DNA from: Petropleomorpha daqingensis
GTDB taxonomy: Bacteria > Actinomycetota > Actinomycetes > Mycobacteriales > Geodermatophilaceae
Direction of reading: 5' to 3'
DNA: 64,000 nt
NCBI RefSeq assembly: GCF_013408985.1
Contig: NZ_JACBZT010000001.1
Coordinates: forward strand, 2,418,001 to 2,482,000
Under the pieces are notes generated by a model. The model ran no database searches, was not told where the DNA came from, and saw only the letters and a program-made list of their open reading frames with translations. Position numbers and translations under genes: made by a program. Position 1 is the stretch's first letter, and every line of letters starts with the position of its first letter. Shown here piece by piece: positions 62,676-64,000 of the stretch.

Positions 62676-64000
62676 TGCTCACCCATCGGCGTGGTGGGGG
62701 CCTCGGGCCGGACCGGCTGTGCGGCCGCCCGCCGTCCGCGGTGCAGGCTGAACAGGATCAGGCCCACGGCCAGGACCAGCAGCGCCGCGGCGACGGTGAA
62801 CCCGAGCCAGCCGATCGCCGGCAGCGCGATGCCGATGCCGCCGCCGATCACCCAGGCCAGCTGCAGGATCGTCTCGGACTTGGAGAAGGCCGACGCACGC
62901 AGCGACTCGGGCACCTCGCGCTGGATGATCGCGTCGAGGGCGACCTTGCCGAGTGCGTTGGTGACCGCGGAGACGCCGGCGACGAGCGCGGCCATCGGCA
63001 GGCTGAAGAAGAACGCCGCGACGACGGTGACCGCCGTCGCGACCCCGGCGGAGATGAGCACCAGGCGGTCGGGGTCGACGGCGTGCAGCCGCGAGCCGAT
63101 CGCCGTCCCCAGGATGCTGCCGGCACCGGCCGCGGCGGCGATGCCCCCGAGGGCGAACGTCGCCGGCCAGCCGCCCTCGACCGTGCCCTCCACGAGGAAC
63201 GCGGAGAAGATCGTGAGGAAGCCGCCGAGCCCGCGCAGCGCCGCGTTCGCCCGGAGCCCGAGGACGACGTGCGGGTTGACCTGGCGCCGGCGGCGACCGT
63301 CCGGCTGCGGACCGGTGGACAGCACGTCGGCGGGCTGCTCGCCGGTGGGCACGTCGACGTGCTTGGGCAGCCGCAGCGCCAGGACGCCGGCGACCGCGAG
63401 CACCGCCGCGGTGACGTACAGCTCGGGGGTGAACCCGAAGACCTTCGCGATCCCCGCGGCGAGGCCGCCGAAGATGCCGGCGGTGATCAGGCCGAACACC
63501 GACTGCCGGGCGTTGGCCGAGGTCAGCGACATCTGCGGGGGCAGCACCCGCGGGACGACGGCGGCGCGCAGCACGTTGTGCGCCTTGGACAGCACGAGGA
63601 CGCCGAGCGCGGCGGGGTAGAGCCAGATGTCGTCGTAGTGCGCGGCCATCACCAGCGCGAGCAGCGCCCGGCCCAGCGCGCTGGCGGCCAGCGCCCACCG
63701 CCGGCCGGTCTGCAGCCGGTCGAGCACGGGGCCGATCACCGGGGCCAGGACGGCGAACGGCGCCATCGTGACCAGCAGGTACAGCGCCACGTTGCCGCGC
63801 TGCGCGTCGGTGGTGGCCGCGAAGAACAGGGTGCCGGCCAGCGAGACGGCGATCATCGCGTCGCCGGCCATGTGCAGGGCGTTGACCCACAGCAGCTGGG
63901 TCAGGCCGCTCTCGCCGGCGCCGTCGGCCCGGCTGGCCGCCTGCACCCGGCGCACCGCGTTGCCGGTCAGCTCCCTGGTGCGCGACGCCGCGACCCGGGT
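62666..64000 (-). CDS. Major facilitator superfamily protein, 5' end beyond the window
   Basis: The visible 444 codons encode about twelve membrane helices with MFS-like loop motifs (GPVLDRLQTGRRWALAAS between helices 2 and 3). The frame stays open to the window edge, with a coding-like Arg-rich lead (TRVAASRTRELTGNAV...), so the gene is partial. GTG 63955 is a possible internal start but the mycobacterial homologue (Rv0876c) has a long N-terminal extension. It may export a small molecule; substrate unknown. Confidence 0.88.
   Translation of the reverse strand, partial: TRVAASRTRELTGNAVRRVQAASRADGAGESGLTQLLWVNALHMAGDAMIAVSLAGTLFFAATTDAQRGNVALYLLVTMAPFAVLAPVIGPVLDRLQTGRRWALAASALGRALLALVMAAHYDDIWLYPAALGVLVLSKAHNVLRAAVVPRVLPPQMSLTSANARQSVFGLITAGIFGGLAAGIAKVFGFTPELYVTAAVLAVAGVLALRLPKHVDVPTGEQPADVLSTGPQPDGRRRRQVNPHVVLGLRANAALRGLGGFLTIFSAFLVEGTVEGGWPATFALGGIAAAAGAGSILGTAIGSRLHAVDPDRLVLISAGVATAVTVVAAFFFSLPMAALVAGVSAVTNALGKVALDAIIQREVPESLRASAFSKSETILQLAWVIGGGIGIALPAIGWLGFTVAAALLVLAVGLILFSLHRGRRAAAQPVRPEAPTTPMGEQWG

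Overview
This window is one contiguous stretch of a very GC-rich chromosome with strong G/C bias at third codon positions, many GTG starts and few long gaps. Gene content and order point to an actinobacterium: mutY, disA, radA, an LpqE-type lipoprotein, carD, ispD, ispF, cysS and rlmB follow one another much as in Mycobacterium tuberculosis (Rv3589 to Rv3579c). A second block near the right end (XPB helicase, helicase-associated WYL protein, long cold-shock protein, DUF2771 lipoprotein, large MFS protein) resembles Rv0861c to Rv0876c. A family such as Geodermatophilaceae is my inference from the overall character; no rRNA is present to confirm it. I see no prophage, insertion sequence, CRISPR array or horizontally acquired island.

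Layout. 1-16400 is genome maintenance and core metabolism: base-excision repair (mutY), c-di-AMP synthesis and DNA scanning (disA), recombination (radA), an ECF sigma factor with a membrane partner, a UbiA prenyltransferase, carD, isoprenoid genes ispD-ispF, a divergent pair of membrane Ser/Thr kinases, cysS and rlmB. 16400-24500 is envelope and redox: a DUF445 protein, an HtrA/PDZ protease, a cupredoxin lipoprotein, a self-sufficient P450-reductase-ferredoxin fusion, tRNA-Thr(TGU), dodecin, a CBS protein and RarD. 24500-35200 holds the DUF3263/LytR_C pair, a peptidase-ABC ATPase fusion with its permease, threonine synthase under a SAM-I-type riboswitch, a short cold-shock protein and groEL under two CIRCE operators. 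35200-45800 is a mosaic of small enzymes (VOC, DUF72, SnoaL-like, Gfo/Idh, HD, M20), a scramblase-like protein and a 996-residue LuxR-type regulator. 45800-64000 carries zwf, two superfamily 2 helicases, an aminotransferase, a lipoprotein esterase, the WYL protein, an acyl-CoA synthetase, an EEP nuclease, paired DUF202 proteins, the long cold-shock protein and an MFS protein cut by the window edge.

Gene arrangement is tight. Co-directional genes often overlap by ATGA or GTGA, and several tail-to-tail pairs share the four bases of their stop codons. Many genes start 6-8 bases after a TANNNT hexamer with no ribosome binding site, the signature of leaderless transcripts. The main regulatory signals are the riboswitch, the tandem CIRCE, a ribosome-site-hiding hairpin in front of one kinase, and several long palindromes.

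The most unusual items are the peptidase-TM-ATPase fusion, the riboswitch on thrC whose closing helix touches the ribosome binding site, the 38-bp perfect palindrome after the acyl-CoA synthetase, the two related single-span proteins of which only one has a sigma factor, and the leader of the atypical kinase.
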